A model generated the notes under the pieces. That model was not told the DNA's origin, did no database searches, and was given only the letters and a program-made list of their open reading frames with translations. Shown piece after piece: positions 44,714 to 54,493 of a stretch of DNA of 64,000 nucleotides. This DNA is from Pelagomonas calceolata (taxonomy: Eukaryota > Sar > Pelagophyceae > Pelagomonadales > Pelagomonadaceae): the NCBI GenBank assembly GCA_918797485.1, contig CAKKNE010000004.1, positions 2,852,001 to 2,916,000 of the forward strand, read 5' to 3'. Numbering within the stretch: the first letter of the stretch is position 1; each line of letters starts with the position of its first letter. The position numbers were made by a program, and so were the translations under genes.

Positions 44714-45766
44714 ATGGGGTTACCGAGAGTGCTCCTCACACTGGCGGCTCTCGCGGCCGCGGACGACCGGCAGGTAGCATGGATCGCAGAGCAGCGCGAC
44801 GGCACCGGCAGAAAGGGCTGGCGGGCCGCTCTGGGCTCCGTCGACGTGAGCTGTCAGTTCGCCGCGCGCATCGGAACAAAAGCGCTGGTCTTCGAGACGG
44901 CCGACGGTCGCTTCGCCTTCACGGCGGCCGAGGCCTCGGGGGCGGCGTTCGCGAAGACGCCGCGCCTCTGTCGTTTTGCGGGAGGCGCGGCGCCCGCCGA
45001 CACACCGGCGCTCGTGCTCGCCGCCGTAAGCGTCAAGCGCGTCTTCGCGTCGTGGCCGAAATTTCTGAACGCGCTGGTCTACGCGGCTGCGCGACGGCTC
45101 CCTGTCTATTTGTGGGTCGGCGAGGCGCCCGCCCCCCACCTCGGGGACGTCTGCAAGGATTCGAAGCACGACGACGACCCGCACGTCAAAATCGCGGCGA
45201 CCGCCGTGCTGCTGGGCCACCCGCGGGTCCCGGCCGCGTTTGCGCGCGATCTTGACCTGGTTGTGGAGGGGCGCGCGGTCCGCGACCCCATGGCCGCGAC
45301 GCACGACGCTATATCAATACACGATGAGAATAGAGTGGACGTCGCGGTGCCTTGCACCGCACATGGAGGGCGCCATCGCTTAAGAGCCACAAAGCTCTAC
45401 GTGCGTGATGTGCCGGCCGCACGGAACTTCCTGGACCTCTGGCTCGACCACCGGTGCGGCGCGGAAAGGTGGTACCATCCTCTGAGGGACGCCGCGTACC
45501 GCGCCGGCGTCGCCGGCGGCTGCTTGAAATCAGAGGGAGCACGATTGATCGCGAACCGCACGCGCACGGAGAAGCAGCCCGCGCTCAACTACCTCTTCCG
45601 GCGCTGCCCGACCTTCCGCTTCGGCTGCGGCCAGCACTTTGTGATGCCCGAGTTCCACGTATTGAAGTCTCATGACCTGGCGGGTGGATCGGACCTCGAG
45701 CGCCTCGGGCTCGCGGGCCTCGACCACGACGTGATATACAGTGCGGCTCGGCCGCTCGTCGTCTAA
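44714..45766 (+). CDS. Secreted glycosyltransferase-like protein, tentative
   Basis: A 350-residue protein from ATG 44714; the frame is open upstream but lacks an ATG. Signal peptide MGLPRVLLTLAALAAA. The body has an alpha/beta pattern with KRVFASWPKFLNALVYAA, RRLPVYLWVGE, AISIHDENRVDVAVPC and a conserved-looking RNFLDLWLDHRCGAERW then QPALNYLFRRC. Similar W-x-x and N/E-Q-x-x-L-N elements occur in nucleotide-diphospho-sugar transferases of the GT34/GT77 type, but no DxD motif is certain. Seven Cys suggest disulphides. The call is weak; it could be another secreted alpha/beta protein. Confidence 0.5.
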   Translation: MGLPRVLLTLAALAAADDRQVAWIAEQRDGTGRKGWRAALGSVDVSCQFAARIGTKALVFETADGRFAFTAAEASGAAFAKTPRLCRFAGGAAPADTPALVLAAVSVKRVFASWPKFLNALVYAAARRLPVYLWVGEAPAPHLGDVCKDSKHDDDPHVKIAATAVLLGHPRVPAAFARDLDLVVEGRAVRDPMAATHDAISIHDENRVDVAVPCTAHGGRHRLRATKLYVRDVPAARNFLDLWLDHRCGAERWYHPLRDAAYRAGVAGGCLKSEGARLIANRTRTEKQPALNYLFRRCPTFRFGCGQHFVMPEFHVLKSHDLAGGSDLERLGLAGLDHDVIYSAARPLVV

Positions 45767-46212
45767 TGTGTTCTTTGTGTGTCACGGTAGCGTGGGCCCC
45801 TTAGCCTTGGGCGACGATATCGCGATCGCCTCGTCGCAGATGGCAGCGAGCTGTGCCATGCGTGCCGCGGTGAAGCTCTAGGAGTGACAAAATTCTGCTC
45901 AGGCTCAGGCTAGTTACGTCGCGGGGTTCTCGTACCTTTCCGCTCCCCCCGGGCCCACCCGTCTGCTTGCTAGTATCTTACAGGCCGCTTGCCCACCTGA
46001 TTTAGCCTGAAAAAAAGTAGCGCTTACGTCACGAGCTGTGGCGCCGGTGTGGATACGGCCCGCGTGGCTCGCTATTGTACACAACGCACGACAACGCGTG
46101 CAGTTTCAAGCCGTAGGGGCGAAACTCCCGTGATCAAACCAAGTTACTTTTTGACCACCGGCAACGCGATACGCCGTCACGCGTTAGAGCCGTGTCGCCG
46201 GACCCCGCGACG
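45767..46212. promoter_or_regulatory. Intergenic interval
   Basis: A 446-base interval without a supported gene. It contains one CTAG-type element (listed separately at 45970). Confidence 0.3.
45970..45989 (-). promoter_or_regulatory. CTAG-type promoter element, clear copy
   Basis: On the minus strand it reads AGCGGCC then TGTAAGATACTAG and CAA. It lies 224 bases before the ATG at 46213, the only candidate gene it could serve in this interval. Confidence 0.55.
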
Positions 46213-46459
46213 ATGCGCTCGATCCTGCTGCTCGCGACCGCGGTGACCGCGAAGCCACTCTTCGAGGACGCGCCGGCGTTCCCACAAGGAAGTCACCGGG
46301 GACAACGCGAAGCGCCTGCACAACTTCGCCCACAACGTAAAAAAGGGCCACGCGCTCCAGGAGATATCGGGAGCGCTCGCTCGCGGTGACATCACCTGGA
46401 ACGCTCTGGGCGTCGCGTTTCGCCGAGGCTTTCGCCAGTCCAAGGCGACCAGGCTATAA
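46213..46459 (+). pseudogene. Possible small secreted protein with interrupted frame
   Basis: ATG 46213 opens a signal-peptide-like stretch (MRSILLLATAVTAKPLFED) of good codon usage. About 25 codons on, near 46287-46292, the coding-like sequence shifts by one base and continues in the next frame as EVTGDNAKRLHNFAHNVK to ALGVAFRRGFRQSKATRL, ending at a stop at 46457. No GT-AG intron fits. It is either a sequencing error in a real gene of about 80 residues or a recently broken gene. Family unknown. Confidence 0.35.
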
Positions 46460-46491
46460 TATCAATTCATTTATTCCCAGTAGTGGGCGAG

Positions 46492-47334
46492 TCAACACGC
46501 GACGTGTATCCGTATGGCAGCCCGCTCCTCGGGCGTCATGCCCAAGGCATCAAGGTCGTCGTCATCAATAAAAACCAGGTCGCTGACGCGGCGCGCGCCG
46601 AGGGCCGCGACGGCGTCCAGATATTTCCCCAAGCCTCGCCGGACGAGCCACAGGTCCAAATTCGAGGAGGGGGACCGCGGCAGCTCCGGCGGCGCCGGGG
46701 GCAGCGGCGGCTCGGCGTCGCTGTCGGACGCAGCGACCTCGAAGCGCGCGGCCACGGAACAGCCGAGGTAGCGGCCCACGAGCGAGGCCTCCTCCTCAAA
46801 CTTCACGAGCGACTCCTCGGACGAGGACGCGTCCCGCCGCCAACCGCGCGGGTCCTCGTCGACCGGCGACTCCGGCGTGCCGGGCGTCACGGCGCGCGTC
46901 GGCGTCGCCGCGCCCGACGACGCGACGCTGCGCGCGGGGCTGCCGGCCACGGGCGCCGCGAAGTCGCCGATAGATAATGCGCTGCAAAAAGTAAACGGCG
47001 CGACGGCGTCCGGCCCCGCGGGTGGCGTCACAGCGTGGACCCGCGACGCCCGGGCTTTGCCGGTGATGCGCTTCTCGCGGCGACGCGGCGGCGTCGTGAG
47101 GTCGACTGTCTCGACGACGCGGGCATCGTCGTCGTCCTCGTCCAGTGAGAGCGCGGGCCCGATGCGTGGCGTCCGCGGGCCGTCGTCGGGTGGCGGGGGC
47201 GCCTCGCTGGGCCAGCGGTCGACGTACTCCAGTTCCTGCAGGGAGCCCATTGAGGGCTCGCTGCGTAATCCGTCGTCGGAGAATGAGTCCTCCGATCTTG
47301 CCAGCGGCACGGATTCGGGCTGCCCTAGCATCAT
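46492..47334 (-). CDS. SAM-domain protein
   Basis: Start taken at the ATG pair at 47334/47331, giving about 280 residues. Most of the protein is acidic and Pro/Ser/Thr-rich, probably disordered, with phosphosite-like runs (SSSEESLVKFEEE). The C-terminal 65 residues are a SAM domain: LDLWLVRRGLGKYLDAVAAL, then RVSDLVFIDDDDLDALGM, then an arginine-rich closing helix. SAM domains self-associate or bind other SAM proteins; the kinesin at 52961-54349 also carries a SAM-like domain. No function beyond that can be named. Confidence 0.7.
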   Translation of the reverse strand: MMLGQPESVPLARSEDSFSDDGLRSEPSMGSLQELEYVDRWPSEAPPPPDDGPRTPRIGPALSLDEDDDDARVVETVDLTTPPRRREKRITGKARASRVHAVTPPAGPDAVAPFTFCSALSIGDFAAPVAGSPARSVASSGAATPTRAVTPGTPESPVDEDPRGWRRDASSSEESLVKFEEEASLVGRYLGCSVAARFEVAASDSDAEPPLPPAPPELPRSPSSNLDLWLVRRGLGKYLDAVAALGARRVSDLVFIDDDDLDALGMTPEERAAIRIHVAC

Positions 47335-47754
47335 GTTGTCATGTCTCTGGCGGACAATGTGGTGAGAGGGCTGCCCAGGGACAATTCGCTGTCCTGGTCG
47401 CCGCCGAGAAGGCTGTCTCTTGCGCGTGCGATGCGCGGACGCCTCCCCTGCGCCTGCCCGTGTGTCTCGGCGCGCTGCTGTGCGCTGAACAGATGCTGAG
47501 CAGAATGGCTCTCTAGAATTCAAACCACTAGGAGCCGCGCGCAAGCCGTGGACCAGGCGATCGGGGGCGCTGATCTCACTGTTCGTGGGTTTTCTACGCG
47601 GTCGCGAGCTACGAAGAACCGCGATGGGCCTGCGCCGCGCGTTAGCGTCGGTCCGCCGTCGGAGCGGCAACGAGACCCACTCCGTCCGCCGCGACGCCGC
47701 CGACGCGGCACAAATACAAGAAAGTTGGAATCACACTTATATTTCCCCGAAGAA
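47335..47754. promoter_or_regulatory. Intergenic region upstream of the SAM gene
   Basis: A 420-base interval between the SAM gene start and the PGK stop, both on the minus strand. No gene is supported. It has GGGCTGCCC near 47369, 35 bases upstream of the SAM gene, and a weak CTAG-N11-CTAG pair at 47512-47530. Confidence 0.3.
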
Positions 47755-49089
47755 TCACGCGTCGTCGAGCGCGGCCACGCCCGGCAGCACCTTGCCCTCC
47801 AGCAACTCGAGGGACGCGCCGCCACCCGTACTAATATGAGACATCTTCGACGCCAGACCGGCCTTCTCCACCGCCGCCACACTATCCCCCCCTCCAATAA
47901 TCGTGATCCCGTCCAGACTGCCAAGCGCGTCGGCCACCGCAAAAGTACCTTTGGCAAAGTTGTCGAACTCAAACACGCCCATGGGCCCGTTCCAGACCAC
48001 GGTTTTTGATGCAGAAACAACATCCGAAAACTCCTTGGCCGACTCCGGCCCGACGTCGAGCCCGAGCCAGCCGTCCGGGATGCCGTCGACGCCGACATTC
48101 TTGAACGCCGCGTCGGCGGCGAACTTGTCCGCCACGACCACGTCCTTCGGCAGCAAGAACTTCACGCCCTTGGCCTCGGCCTTCGCTAACAGATCCCGAG
48201 CCATATCTATGTAGTCCTCTTCGATCAACGACCCGCCGACAGAATGGCCCTGAGCTTTATAAAAAGTGAAGATCATGCCGCCCCCAACTAATACATTATC
48301 GCACTTGTCGAGCATGGACTCGATGACCGGGATTTTCGTCGAGACTTTCGCGCCGCCCAGAATCGCCGTCAACGGTCGTTTAGGAGCATCAATAGCGCCC
48401 TTGATGTAGACGAGCTCCTTCTCCATCAACACACCGCCGGCAGCGGGACCATCAATATGTTTTACGACACCTTCAGTCGACGCGTGGGCCCGATGCGCGG
48501 TGCCAAACGCGTCGTTCACGTAGGCATTGGCGCCCGACGACGTCGCCAGGGCTTTGGCAAAGTCCTCGTGGTTTTTGGTCTCGCCCTTGTGGAAGCGCAC
48601 GTTCTCCAGGAGGACGACACCGCCCTTGGGCATGCCGTCGCACATTTTCTTCACGTCGTCGCCGACGCAGTCGTCCGCTTTTATCACATCGGTGTCAAGT
48701 AGCTCCGAAAGTCTTCCAACGACGGGCGAGACGGAGAACTTCGGATCGGGTTCTCCTTTAGGTCGGCCGATATGCGTGGCCACGACGACCGACGCGCCCT
48801 GCTCCTTCAGAAAATTCATGGTGGGCACGACGGCCCTCAACCGCGTGTCGTCCGTGATGGTCACGCCGTCGTCTTTTGATAAAGGTACATTTAAATCTAA
48901 CCGGATGAGGACGCGCGACTGGCTGAGGTCGACCTGTGTTGCATCGATGCGTTTTTGCGCATAGTTTCACATGGGACAGCGGTAATTTACCTTGTTAGCG
49001 AGGCCTTCGAGCCCTAGTTTGCCGCCCGCACCGGCGGCGCTGAAGCAGCGCGCTGCGTGCGCGGCTGCGCGACTTCCTTGCCGAATCAT
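47755..49089 (-). CDS. PGK: Phosphoglycerate kinase with mitochondrial presequence
   Basis: Two exons, 49089-48991 and 48933-47755, encode 425 residues. Exon 1 supplies [20 protein letters not shown], an Arg/Ala/Ser-rich amphipathic presequence with an RCF-S cleavage-like site, before the mature start [10 protein letters not shown]. Exon 2 continues [52 protein letters not shown] and [13 protein letters not shown], the complete PGK substrate and nucleotide sites. The enzyme makes ATP from 1,3-bisphosphoglycerate. Without the 57-base intron (48934-48990) the N-terminus would be lost. Stramenopiles are known to run the lower half of glycolysis in mitochondria. A plastid leader is unlikely because no signal peptide precedes the presequence. 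Confidence 0.93.
48934..48990 (-). other. PGK intron, 57 bases
   Basis: GT-AG phase-0 intron, donor GTAAATTACC and acceptor CAACACAG. It separates the targeting presequence plus ten residues from the enzyme body. It shows little similarity to the introner family beyond ACACAG and CATCGATG. Confidence 0.85.
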
Positions 49090-49449
49090 TGCTTTTACCC
49101 GCTGCCACTGTCCGTCCACGTCCCTGTGTAAAACCACTCTCCGAAATGTGGGAGCCTAATCACTGCTCTTTGAAGGAGTACTTTTGGGCTCAGAAGACTC
49201 GTCCAAAGGAAATGCAAAGGAAAAAGGGGTGCGCCGAGCTAGCGTCGACGGGCTCTAGCTCGACAAGCTCAGCTGCAGCTTGGCCTTGCCTGGCGCGGCG
49301 TACGCGCTAGATTTGGCGCAACAGACAGCAGCACTGGTGCAAAAGGAGACTGTGGTGCATCTCTGCCGCTTGCTGAGTCGGCGTGCCCAGCGGTAACAGT
49401 GGTACCCCCTCACAGCAAGGCTGGGCTGTAGGCAAACAAAACAGAAGCG
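49090..49449. promoter_or_regulatory. Divergent promoter, PGK / HAT protein
   Basis: A 360-base interval with no supported gene. At 49238-49258 GCTAGCGTCGACGGG then CTCTAG is a degenerate CTAG-type element, 149 bases from the PGK ATG and 192 from the HAT-protein ATG. Confidence 0.35.
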
Positions 49450-51189
49450 ATGCCGCGCCTCATCGCGCTGACGCTGCTCGCATGCAGCGGCGGCCTCCAG
49501 CCGCGGCGCGTCCGCGTGCACCGCGTCCGACGCCACGTGCAGGACGAGACGTGGATCGCGGAGGAGGACCGAGCGCAGCCGTCGTACCTCGACACGCTCA
49601 CGAAAAAGATGGCCGACTCCTTGTTGGCAAATTCTTTAGAGATCCAGGTCCCTGGTCCTGGCGCGGCCCGAGAAGGTGATTTTTTTGAGTCGCAACGGAG
49701 AGAAAGAGCCGCGCCGGCTGCGTTAAGGATCAACGCCGACTTGTTGCACTGGCGCGCGAAGAAGGAGGAACGACGAGGTAGAATAAAAGAGGCCAGAAGG
49801 TTGTGGCAGCTGTGCCTGCAAATAAGGCCGGACGACGGCCGCACTTATATAGCATTAGCAAGAGATCTGGAACGGAGGCAGCGAGACGGCGAAGCCGCGT
49901 TGCAGCTCCTGAACGAGGGCCTGACCCAGGACCCGTCGAATGCCTACGTGAGGCAGGCCTACGCCGTGCTGCTGGAGCGACGGGGTCGCACTAACGAGGC
50001 TCTGAAGCAGTTACGACTCGCGACGGCCTACGACCCGAAGCACGTCGCGTCGTGGGTCGCTACTGCGCGCTTACTCACAAGGGATTTGAGGGGAGCTCCC
50101 TTACCTCTAAGGAGAGATGTCAATCAAACGGAAGATGATGATGAGGTCTGGCTGCTAGGTACGACGACCCAGACGCTAGCACGGGCTCCCGAGAAGGACG
50201 ACCAGCGCAACGCCGCCGACGCCATCGAGTGCTTCAAGAAAGCGCTACAGGCGGAGCCGCGGAACTACTACGCGTTATCATGTTTCGCGGACCTCGAAGC
50301 GCGACTAGGACATGTGGACGCCGCGCGCGATTTGTTTAGGAGGTCGTCGGACGCCAATCCGTCCAATGCCGCTACGCTGGTGGCCTGGGCGAATTTGGAG
50401 GAAGCTAGGGGTCTGGGGTTGGTGCGCGCGCGGGAGTTATATGATAAGGCTCACAGAAGTCACGCGACGAACACGAGGGTGTTTACGGCCTGGGCCATGG
50501 CTGAAGCTAGACATGGGAACGCTACCGGCGCGCTGAAGTTGTTGGAGCGGGCGACGCGCGCGAGGGGCTTCGCGCCCGGTGGCATCACGGACGCCGCGGT
50601 CTTCTCGACGCTAGGAGAAGTGTGCTGGCACCACCTCGAGGACTTCGACCGAGCGGCGGACGCGTTTCGGCGGAGCGTCGAGACGGACCGGAGGCATGCC
50701 GCTGGTTATTATAAATGGGCTACGATGGAGTTGAGACGGGGTCGAGCTGGACGAGCTAGAGATTTACTCCAGCGAGGCATCTGGGGCTGCGCGGGCGTCG
50801 CCAAGTCCGTGGAGATGGCCAAACTCCATAGGGCCAAGGGGCAGCTCGAGGCGAATAGTACGTTACGCGGCAAACGAAGGTGGGAGAAGTACGAGGACGG
50901 CAATATGGAAAAAGCCCAACGGTGGGAGCAGGACGCGGAAAGTGCGAGAACATCATTTAGGAAAGCCTTGGAGCTGTCGGCGGCGGCGGCGACGTTCGCG
51001 GCCTGGGCGCGCTTCGAGGAGGCTTTAGGTGACGTGGACGCGGCGCGCGACGTCCTCGAGGACGGCTTGTCGAGTTGCCCGCGGGCAGCGAATATTTGGA
51101 GGGAGTTCGTCCAGTTCGAGGGGCGGCATAGGGGAGAGGAGGCGGCCGAGGCGGCCAGAAGGCGGGCGCGGGCGGCGCTGGGCGGGTAA
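49450..51189 (+). CDS. HAT/TPR-repeat protein, plastid RNA-processing factor-like
   Basis: A 579-residue protein with a signal-peptide-like start (MPRLIALTLLACSGG) followed by an Arg-rich transit-like stretch. From residue 95 it is a solenoid of about 12 HAT (half-a-TPR) units with the W/F-A-x-x-E signature: ALVAWANLEEARGLGLVRAR, FTAWAMAEARHGN, TFAAWARFEEALGDVDAARD and the ending NIWREFVQFEGRHRG. This is the pattern of HCF107/Mbb1, plastid factors that bind and stabilise psbB/psbH transcripts. Other HAT proteins (CstF-77, Prp6 type) are nuclear and lack leaders. The plastid role is inference from leader and repeat type. Confidence 0.7.
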   Translation: MPRLIALTLLACSGGLQPRRVRVHRVRRHVQDETWIAEEDRAQPSYLDTLTKKMADSLLANSLEIQVPGPGAAREGDFFESQRRERAAPAALRINADLLHWRAKKEERRGRIKEARRLWQLCLQIRPDDGRTYIALARDLERRQRDGEAALQLLNEGLTQDPSNAYVRQAYAVLLERRGRTNEALKQLRLATAYDPKHVASWVATARLLTRDLRGAPLPLRRDVNQTEDDDEVWLLGTTTQTLARAPEKDDQRNAADAIECFKKALQAEPRNYYALSCFADLEARLGHVDAARDLFRRSSDANPSNAATLVAWANLEEARGLGLVRARELYDKAHRSHATNTRVFTAWAMAEARHGNATGALKLLERATRARGFAPGGITDAAVFSTLGEVCWHHLEDFDRAADAFRRSVETDRRHAAGYYKWATMELRRGRAGRARDLLQRGIWGCAGVAKSVEMAKLHRAKGQLEANSTLRGKRRWEKYEDGNMEKAQRWEQDAESARTSFRKALELSAAAATFAAWARFEEALGDVDAARDVLEDGLSSCPRAANIWREFVQFEGRHRGEEAAEAARRRARAALGG

Positions 51190-51270
51190 TTCTAGTCCAG
51201 ATTTGATGTTACGGTGCTAGAACTAGTGGGCGGAGTCCCTGGGGGGTAATTTAGTCCGTTGCATTTATTC

Positions 51271-51291
51271 CTAGTGTCTTAATGGCGCTAG
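51271..51291 (-). promoter_or_regulatory. CTAG-type promoter element, clear copy
   Basis: On the minus strand it reads CTAGCGCCAT then TAAGACACTAG and GAA. It lies 195 bases upstream of the P450 ATG. Confidence 0.55.
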
Positions 51292-51485
51292 ATGGTGTCG
51301 GCCCCGCCTTAGTAAGACGAGCGTTCTGGTGCCTTGTGCGCACTTACACGCATCAACAAGCAGCGCCGCGAGCAGCGACAGCCCGCTGACGACGCCTAAG
51401 GCACGCAACGGTGCGCAGAGCAACGCTGTAAAGAGGCTGCTCTCACACGCTGCCCAGGCCAGATCACGCCGTGCGCGCCGCATCG

Positions 51486-52904
51486 ATGGCGTTCTCCTAT
51501 GCGCTCGCAGCTACGGTACTATGCCTCATCTTGCCGCCCCTCGTGATCCTGTATCGCATCGTACGGGTGCGCGTGCCGGGCCCGCTGCGGCCGCAGACGC
51601 TGCTGCTCGGGACGTTACTCGATAAGAAGTACATACCGGATCTCTTCACAAGACACCGCTCGCTCGCGACGCTGCAGAGCGACTACGGCAAAACTTTAAG
51701 AGTGGTGGGACCGCTGGGAAAGGTAATGGTCATGTTTACCGGCTCGATACCTAAGTGGTTCAGCGGTCGAGATCTTGACAGTGGGAGGGAGGGCGTGAAT
51801 CACCTCCTACCTCGCTCGATCCTCGGTCTACCTCTGGGACCGGAGTGGTCGCGCCACCGCCGCGCCATAGCGCCTTTATTCAGTGCGAAGAGTCTCGAGG
51901 CGCAGCTGCCACACATCCTCGTTGCGTGCCGGGAGCTCGTTGACAGCAACCTCGCCGAAGCGGGCGTCTCGGACCTCTACCCGGTTATTGGCGCCTGGGC
52001 GCTGGACATCATCGGGAACGTGGCGTTCGGCCACGAATTCGGCGCGCTCGTGGGCGCGAAATCAGGTAAGGAATCGCGCTATGCGACGGCTGCCGCCGGC
52101 CTCAATGCTGATATACTGCGTCGCTTCGCGAAGGGTCCGTTTGCGAGCTTGGACCGCGCCGCCTGCGCCAAGGCCACGGCCGACATGGAGGTCTTCCGCG
52201 AGACGGCAGCCGAGATTATCCGCGCGTCCGCGGCCCCGACGGCGCCCGAAGCGCTGCGGTCTTCGTTCGTCGCCCGCCTGGCCCACAAGGAGAAGCTAGC
52301 GCCGGAGGACTGTATCCAGGAGAGCGTGTCGCTACTCATAGCTGGGCATGAGACGTCGTCGAACACGGCGTGCTGGATCTTGCATCTACTTGCGAGCAAC
52401 CCCGAGGAGCAGGCCAAGTGCCGCGCCGAGGCCGATATGTCGCCCGCGACACCGTCATACCAAGACTTTCTGGCCATGACGACTCTCGTCGGCGCCGTCT
52501 ACGAGGCACTTAGATTATATACGATTATCATCGGACCGGCCAAGAAGATGACACGCGACGACCAAATTCCTGGTGTGCCCAAGAATACCTACGTGCTCCC
52601 AAACAAAACGGTAATGGCCCGTTGTCCGATGCAGTTCCCATCGCCCGACAAGTTCGACTGTTCGCGTTATGTGAAAGGACAGCACGGTCGTATGGGTGAG
52701 CCGCACTGCCCCTTCGGCGCCGGCCCCCGGATCTGCGTCGGCTACGCTTTGGCCCAGCTCGAGCTCGTCGCACTCCTCCACGCGGTGCTTCGCCGCTACG
52801 AATTGTTCCCCGCGGGCCCGGGCTACCCGGAGCCGAGGGAGCACGTCCTCGTCACGAACGGCCCGCGCGAGAGCGGCCTCTTCCTGAAGCTCGTGCCGCG
52901 CTAG
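51486..52904 (+). CDS. Cytochrome P450
   Basis: A 472-residue P450 from ATG 51486, with an N-terminal membrane anchor (MAFSYALAATVLCLILPPLV). Landmarks: C-helix WSRHRRAIAPLF, I-helix oxygen-binding LLIAGHETSSNT, K-helix EALRL (ExxR, near residue 340) and the haem loop FGAGPRICVG with the axial Cys near 417. This is a complete class II, ER-type enzyme. The family (CYP4/CYP97-like by general appearance) and substrate cannot be fixed; fatty-acid, sterol or carotenoid oxidation are all possible. It is convergent with the kinesin gene, 56 bases between stops. Confidence 0.92.
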   Translation: MAFSYALAATVLCLILPPLVILYRIVRVRVPGPLRPQTLLLGTLLDKKYIPDLFTRHRSLATLQSDYGKTLRVVGPLGKVMVMFTGSIPKWFSGRDLDSGREGVNHLLPRSILGLPLGPEWSRHRRAIAPLFSAKSLEAQLPHILVACRELVDSNLAEAGVSDLYPVIGAWALDIIGNVAFGHEFGALVGAKSGKESRYATAAAGLNADILRRFAKGPFASLDRAACAKATADMEVFRETAAEIIRASAAPTAPEALRSSFVARLAHKEKLAPEDCIQESVSLLIAGHETSSNTACWILHLLASNPEEQAKCRAEADMSPATPSYQDFLAMTTLVGAVYEALRLYTIIIGPAKKMTRDDQIPGVPKNTYVLPNKTVMARCPMQFPSPDKFDCSRYVKGQHGRMGEPHCPFGAGPRICVGYALAQLELVALLHAVLRRYELFPAGPGYPEPREHVLVTNGPRESGLFLKLVPR

Positions 52905-52960
52905 TTGTGTGAATAATACTGTTACTATCCCACGAACGAAAGCGATCGATACAAACACAC

Positions 52961-54349
52961 TCACCCCAGGTTCAAGCTCTCATGCTTCTCCGCGAGAGCT
53001 TGCAATTCGTCCTGCCCCGCGCCGCCGAACCGATCCGAGGCCGTCGCGCGCTCCCGATTGGCCTTGAGCAGCTGCGCGTCGCGCGCCATCTTCAGCGCGA
53101 CGGCGGACCGTTTGACCGGCTTTTTCTTCGCGTCCTTGACTAGTTTTCTGAACGCCATGTACAGGACCTCGCAGTCGGCCTCGGAGCCGCCGAGCGCCTC
53201 GACCTGCCTTAGTAGATCACCGCGGTAGATCACGGCCAGCGTCTTGCCCGACTTACAGAACGCGGGGGCCAGCTTCGCGTATTTCCCGCCGTCGAACTCG
53301 AGGCACCACTTCTCGCACTCCTTCGAGGACCACTTCTCGGGGCCCTTGAACTGCTTCCGCTGCCGCGCGAGCTCGGAAGCCTCGAGAGTGGCGGCGGCGT
53401 ACTCGAGCGTCCGTTTTGATTCGGTTGCCGTTGCTGGACTTGGAGACACGCAGGCGACGAAGGCCGTGGACGTCGCGCCGTCGACCTCCAGGGCATCTCT
53501 CAAAAGCAGCGTGATCTTCGCGCGGCGGTAGGGCACGTGCTTGTCGCCTCGTAACCGCGCCCGCAGACACTCGTTCAAACATGATAAAGAAGAATTGATC
53601 TCCTGGGCCTCGCGCAGTCGCTCGTCCGAGTAGTTCTCGGCGCCGGCTTTCAGCCGCTCCGAGCCCGCCAAATCAACGAGCCTCAGCCGGCCTCCTCCCT
53701 TTATCTTGAGCTGGCAGACGGCGTGGCTTCGCGACGAGACGCTGTTCCGCTCCGTGGCCGCCGTGGCTCGTAGCTTATTCGCATTCTTTGTCTTCGCGTC
53801 GAAGTCGTCCAGCGAAGCACATTGGTTCTTCGAGAGGCCGACGGGCTGGATTGTTCCACTACTATCCGCCAGGAGCTTGACTGTTTCACGATCCTTCAGC
53901 AGGTCGCAGCAACTTTCACCAGCGATCTCGAGGAAGGACACATCCACTGAGCTGCTTTTGAGGAGCTGCTCAGCGGCAAACCGCTGCGCTGCACGCGCGG
54001 AGTGCGTCTTGCCCGCGCCGGACGCGCCGTAAAACACGACGCAGGCCGTGCCGCCTCGCGAAGCGAGGTCGGCGAGCGGCGCTATGACCGTCTCGCAGAA
54101 CGTCGGGTCGTCCGCGCTGACGGCGTGGTGCAATCTGAAGCCGCGCCCGCGGCCCGCGTCGCCCGGGGCGCGCACGCGGACGCCCGTCGCGCTCACGGCG
54201 CTCGTGGACGCGATGTCGTTCGGGCCATCCAGTGCGGTGAGCCAGGGGCGGACGCGGGCAGCTACGGTTGTCGTGGCTTTTGCTTGTGCGGGCGGTGGGG
54301 GCGGCGTCGCATCATCGCGTGTCTGCATTCGTTGTTTTAGGCTTTCCAT
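52961..54349 (-). CDS. Kinesin motor with C-terminal SAM-like domain
   Basis: A 462-residue protein from ATG 54349. The motor occupies about residues 27-330: ARVRPW at the start, P-loop YGASGAGKTHS, switch I RNSVSSRSHAVC, switch II LVDLAGSE and INSSLSCLNECLRA. It is compact, with shortened loops. A short linker leads to a 65-residue helical SAM-like domain (WSSKECEKWCLEF, then YRGDLLRQVEALGGSEADCE). There is no long coiled coil, so dimerisation may rest on the SAM domain. Kinesin-13 relatives such as KIF24 also carry a SAM domain, though N-terminal, so a depolymerising, kinesin-13-like role is plausible. A CTAG-type element lies 145 bases upstream. Confidence 0.85.
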   Translation of the reverse strand: MESLKQRMQTRDDATPPPPPAQAKATTTVAARVRPWLTALDGPNDIASTSAVSATGVRVRAPGDAGRGRGFRLHHAVSADDPTFCETVIAPLADLASRGGTACVVFYGASGAGKTHSARAAQRFAAEQLLKSSSVDVSFLEIAGESCCDLLKDRETVKLLADSSGTIQPVGLSKNQCASLDDFDAKTKNANKLRATAATERNSVSSRSHAVCQLKIKGGGRLRLVDLAGSERLKAGAENYSDERLREAQEINSSLSCLNECLRARLRGDKHVPYRRAKITLLLRDALEVDGATSTAFVACVSPSPATATESKRTLEYAAATLEASELARQRKQFKGPEKWSSKECEKWCLEFDGGKYAKLAPAFCKSGKTLAVIYRGDLLRQVEALGGSEADCEVLYMAFRKLVKDAKKKPVKRSAVALKMARDAQLLKANRERATASDRFGGAGQDELQALAEKHESLNLG

Positions 54350-54493
54350 TGTTGTGGGATCAGCCGGGAGGGCAGTTGTCCTCCGGCGTTGTAGGGCAGC
54401 CGTGTGTTCGTTAATAGTGTGCGGGCAGTGCGGCGGGCAGTGCTTCGGGCGTGGCGGGGCAGCTGTTGGCCAGAAGTTTGAGCATCTGACTTT

